Source: CAYLSO01 sp964386525
GTDB lineage: Bacteria; Eisenbacteria; RBG-16-71-46; DASYSL01
Length of the DNA: 13,611 nt
Reading direction: 5' to 3'
Assembly (NCBI GenBank): GCA_964386525.1
Contig: CAYLSO010000257.1
Location: forward strand, 1-13,611
Of this stretch, positions 11,544 through 13,611 are shown in pieces; the first letter of the stretch is position 1, and every line of letters begins with the position of its first letter. The notes under the pieces were generated by a model. The model was not told the origin of the DNA. It worked only from the letters and a program-made list of their open reading frames with translations, and did not search any database. The position numbers and the translations under genes were made by a program.

Positions 11544-13611
11544 ATGCGGTCAACTCGAGCCCGTCTCGCCGCTCCCGCTTTCACGCTCGCGCTCTTGGGC
11601 GCGGCCGGTCTGGTCGCCGCCCAGAACCCCGGCAGCCAGCCGCCGAGTCCCGCGGCGGCGCGCCCCGTGGCCAGCGCGGCGGGGTACGACATCGCGACAG
11701 GCGAGCTGGAGATGGCGCAGCGCCAGTACGCCGCAATGTACGAGAAGGACCTCGGCCGCAAGCTGCAGCCCGCCGAGCGCACGCAGCTGGAGCGCAGCGT
11801 CCTCGAGCAGCTGCTCCGCCAGCGGCTGCTGCGGGCCGAGGCCAAGCGACGCGGCATCACCGTCCCCGACACCGCGGCCGAGCGCTTCCTCCAGCGCACC
11901 GGGCCCTTCCGAGGGCCGGACGGGTTCGACGCCAACCGCTGGGCGGCTTTCAAAGCCAACGTGCCCATTTATGAGGCGGCGATGCAAGACGCCAGGGAAG
12001 TCCTCGCCAGCCAGCGGCTCTACGAGCGGCTGCGCGCCCAGTTCACGCCCTCCGACGCCGCCGTCGCCGCCCAGGCGGCGGCGCGCCGGCAGAGCGCGGA
12101 GATCCGGGTGCTCGCGGTGGACACGGCGTGGTTCGAACCCCGCCTCGAGGTCTCCGCCGACTCGCTGCGCGCCCACTACCGCGCCATCGCCACGCGCTTC
12201 GCGGTGCCGGCGCGCGTGCGCCTGGGGCTGGCGGTGGTGCCGCTGGCGGCCGAGGCGAGCACGCCCGCTGCGAGCGAGCCGGCCCGGCGGCAGGCCCTGG
12301 CCCGCGCCGAGTCGCTGCTCACCGCGGTGCGCGGCGGCACGGCGTTCGATTCCGTCGCCGCCGGCTTCGGCGGCGAGCGCGACGGCGGTTGGTGGGTGGG
12401 CGGGCAGTCGACCGGCCTGTTCTTCGAGGACCCGTCCCTGGGCGACCAGGCTCTCGCGGCCGAGACCGGTGCGACGCTCGACCGGCCGCTGCGGGTGCCG
12501 GCCGGTTACGCGCTCGTGCGCATCACCGACAAGCAGCCCGCGCGGGTCGCGCCGCTGGCGCAGGTCGCCGACTCGGTGGCGCGCGACTACCGCCGCGCGG
12601 CGCGCCAACGCCGCGCCGCCGCCGAGACCGACTCGGTGCGGACCGCCCATCCCGAGTCGTTCCGGACGGTGTGCACGAGCTGGCGCGCGGCCTTCGTGGA
12701 CACCGGCCGCGTGGCCGTCAAAGAGCCGAGCGCCGGTGCGCTGCGCGACTGGTACGAGGATCACGACTCGGAGTTCGCGCGCCTCGACGCCGCAGGCAGC
12801 GGCCTGACGCAGCCGCCGTTGCCCGAGGTGGCGGGGGCGGTGCGCGAGCGCTACCTGGCCCTGGAACGGTGGCGCCGGGCCGAGGAGGCGGGGCGCAAGA
12901 TCGCCGAGGCCTGGAAGAAGGGCCGGCGTGACAAGGGCGCCGAGAGAGCGGCCCAGGTCTGGTACGAGCTGCGCACCGACGAGTTCGCGGGCGCCCCGGC
13001 GGGGCTGCCTCCGGCCGCGCTCGACTCGGCGCGCAGCGCCCCGGTGGGGGCCGCCGCGGCGTTCACCGCGCCCGCCGGCGTAGCCGTGTACGCGGTGATC
13101 GCCCGCGACTCCGCCTGCGCCCTGAACCCCGAGTTGCAGGCGGGCGTCACCGACGAGATCCTGAAGCGGGAGAGCCAGGAGAGAGCCGAGACCGCGGCCC
13201 GCGCCTATTTCGATGGCCATCCCGGCGACTACCTCACGGAGCCGTCCTACCACGCCACGTTCCTGAAGATCGATCGGCGCCCGCACCTCGTGACCGACAT
13301 CCCCAAGGCGGCGGTCGAACGCTATTACCGGGAACACCCGCAGGAGTTCGGCCAGGCGGCCGAGGTGCGGCTGCGCCACCTGCTGGTGCGCACGGCGCCC
13401 GGGGCGGATATCTCGGCAGCCTTCGCCAAGGCCACCCAGCTCCTGGCGGCCGCGCGCGCCGGGGCCGACTTCGACTCACTGGCGCGGGCTGAGTCCCAGG
13501 ACCTGAGCACGCGGGACAAGGGGGGCGACACCGGCTGGTTCGGCCGCGGTGTGACGCCGGCCGCCTTTGAAGCCCTCGTCTTCTCCTTGCGGCCGGGCGA
13601 GGTCGCGGGCC
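11544..13611 (+). CDS. Large parvulin-type (SurA/PpiD-like) peptidyl-prolyl isomerase, 3' truncated
   Basis: At least 689 residues, open to the window's right edge. Start ATG with a strong ribosome site AGGAGG (11529-11534, nine bases upstream). Signal peptide MRSTRARLAAPAFTLALLGA then AGLVAA, cleavage before QNPG. Residues about 54-110 (EMAQRQYAAMYEKDLGRKL, LEQLLRQRLLRAEAKRRGI) resemble the SurA N-terminal helices. A canonical rotamase domain starts near residue 607: EVRLRHLLVRTAPG, AGADFDSLARAESQD, KGGDTGWFGRGVTPAAFEAL, then VFSLRPGEVAG at the edge. An earlier segment (about 221-330: FDSVAAGFGGERDGGWW, VPAGYALVRI) is a degenerate copy, and a still more diverged copy sits between. Repeated landmarks Y212, Y404, Y595 and PAG at 319 and 510 give a period near 191 residues. 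The protein is probably a periplasmic chaperone for outer-membrane or secreted proteins. It is divergent from pgeF with 28 bases between starts. Confidence 0.9.
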   Translation, partial: MRSTRARLAAPAFTLALLGAAGLVAAQNPGSQPPSPAAARPVASAAGYDIATGELEMAQRQYAAMYEKDLGRKLQPAERTQLERSVLEQLLRQRLLRAEAKRRGITVPDTAAERFLQRTGPFRGPDGFDANRWAAFKANVPIYEAAMQDAREVLASQRLYERLRAQFTPSDAAVAAQAAARRQSAEIRVLAVDTAWFEPRLEVSADSLRAHYRAIATRFAVPARVRLGLAVVPLAAEASTPAASEPARRQALARAESLLTAVRGGTAFDSVAAGFGGERDGGWWVGGQSTGLFFEDPSLGDQALAAETGATLDRPLRVPAGYALVRITDKQPARVAPLAQVADSVARDYRRAARQRRAAAETDSVRTAHPESFRTVCTSWRAAFVDTGRVAVKEPSAGALRDWYEDHDSEFARLDAAGSGLTQPPLPEVAGAVRERYLALERWRRAEEAGRKIAEAWKKGRRDKGAERAAQVWYELRTDEFAGAPAGLPPAALDSARSAPVGAAAAFTAPAGVAVYAVIARDSACALNPELQAGVTDEILKRESQERAETAARAYFDGHPGDYLTEPSYHATFLKIDRRPHLVTDIPKAAVERYYREHPQEFGQAAEVRLRHLLVRTAPGADISAAFAKATQLLAAARAGADFDSLARAESQDLSTRDKGGDTGWFGRGVTPAAFEALVFSLRPGEVAG

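Noticed and set aside
11550..13379. 609-codon open frame on the minus strand
   Set aside because: Opposite the parvulin gene, which has a signal peptide, strong ribosome site and family motifs; the antisense translation has no recognisable feature.

Overview
The window is very GC-rich (about three quarters G+C by eye), densely coded bacterial chromosome. It looks like a free-living Gram-negative-type organism: five of the nine genes encode exported or periplasmic proteins, including a SurA/PpiD-like periplasmic chaperone. The gene mix (S55-domain protein plus secreted beta-propeller protein, a secreted protein with a TxGYWKxHP domain, a fused homocysteine methyltransferase/MTHFR) would suit Gemmatimonadota, Eisenbacteria, Acidobacteriota or the old Deltaproteobacteria. 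I cannot place it further. I see no insertion sequence, tRNA, rRNA or CRISPR array.

Layout, left to right. (1) The C-terminal part of mutS (+) enters from the left edge with an apparent one-base deletion near position 62. It is followed by a Memo-family protein gene (+). (2) A short GC-rich spacer with three degenerate repeat units separates these from a convergent gene (-) for a fused homocysteine S-methyltransferase/methylenetetrahydrofolate reductase. (3) A divergent promoter region (3741-3902) has two promoter-like sequences whose -35 boxes form one palindrome. From it runs a rightward three-gene unit: exported S55-type peptidase-like protein, exported beta-propeller/Ig-like protein, PPC-domain (DUF296) protein. 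(4) A strong hairpin terminator at 8400-8438 ends that unit and the converging gene (-) for a secreted TxGYWKxHP-domain protein. (5) A 455-base gap holds the terminator of the next leftward gene, an exported cyclophilin, which has a clear promoter of its own. (6) pgeF (-) follows, then, divergently and only 28 bases away, a large parvulin-type peptidyl-prolyl isomerase (+) that runs off the right edge.

Functionally this is mostly housekeeping and envelope biology: mismatch repair, methionine/one-carbon metabolism, peptidoglycan/purine salvage quality control (pgeF), and folding of exported proteins by two unrelated isomerases (cyclophilin and parvulin). I do not see a clear-cut new defence or mobile system. 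The observations most worth checking are the three-module, roughly 191-residue internal repeat in the parvulin protein, the shared promoter architecture of two leftward genes, the palindromic divergent promoter with possible leaderless start, the GYWKTHP secreted domain, the S55/propeller pair, and the mutS frameshift.
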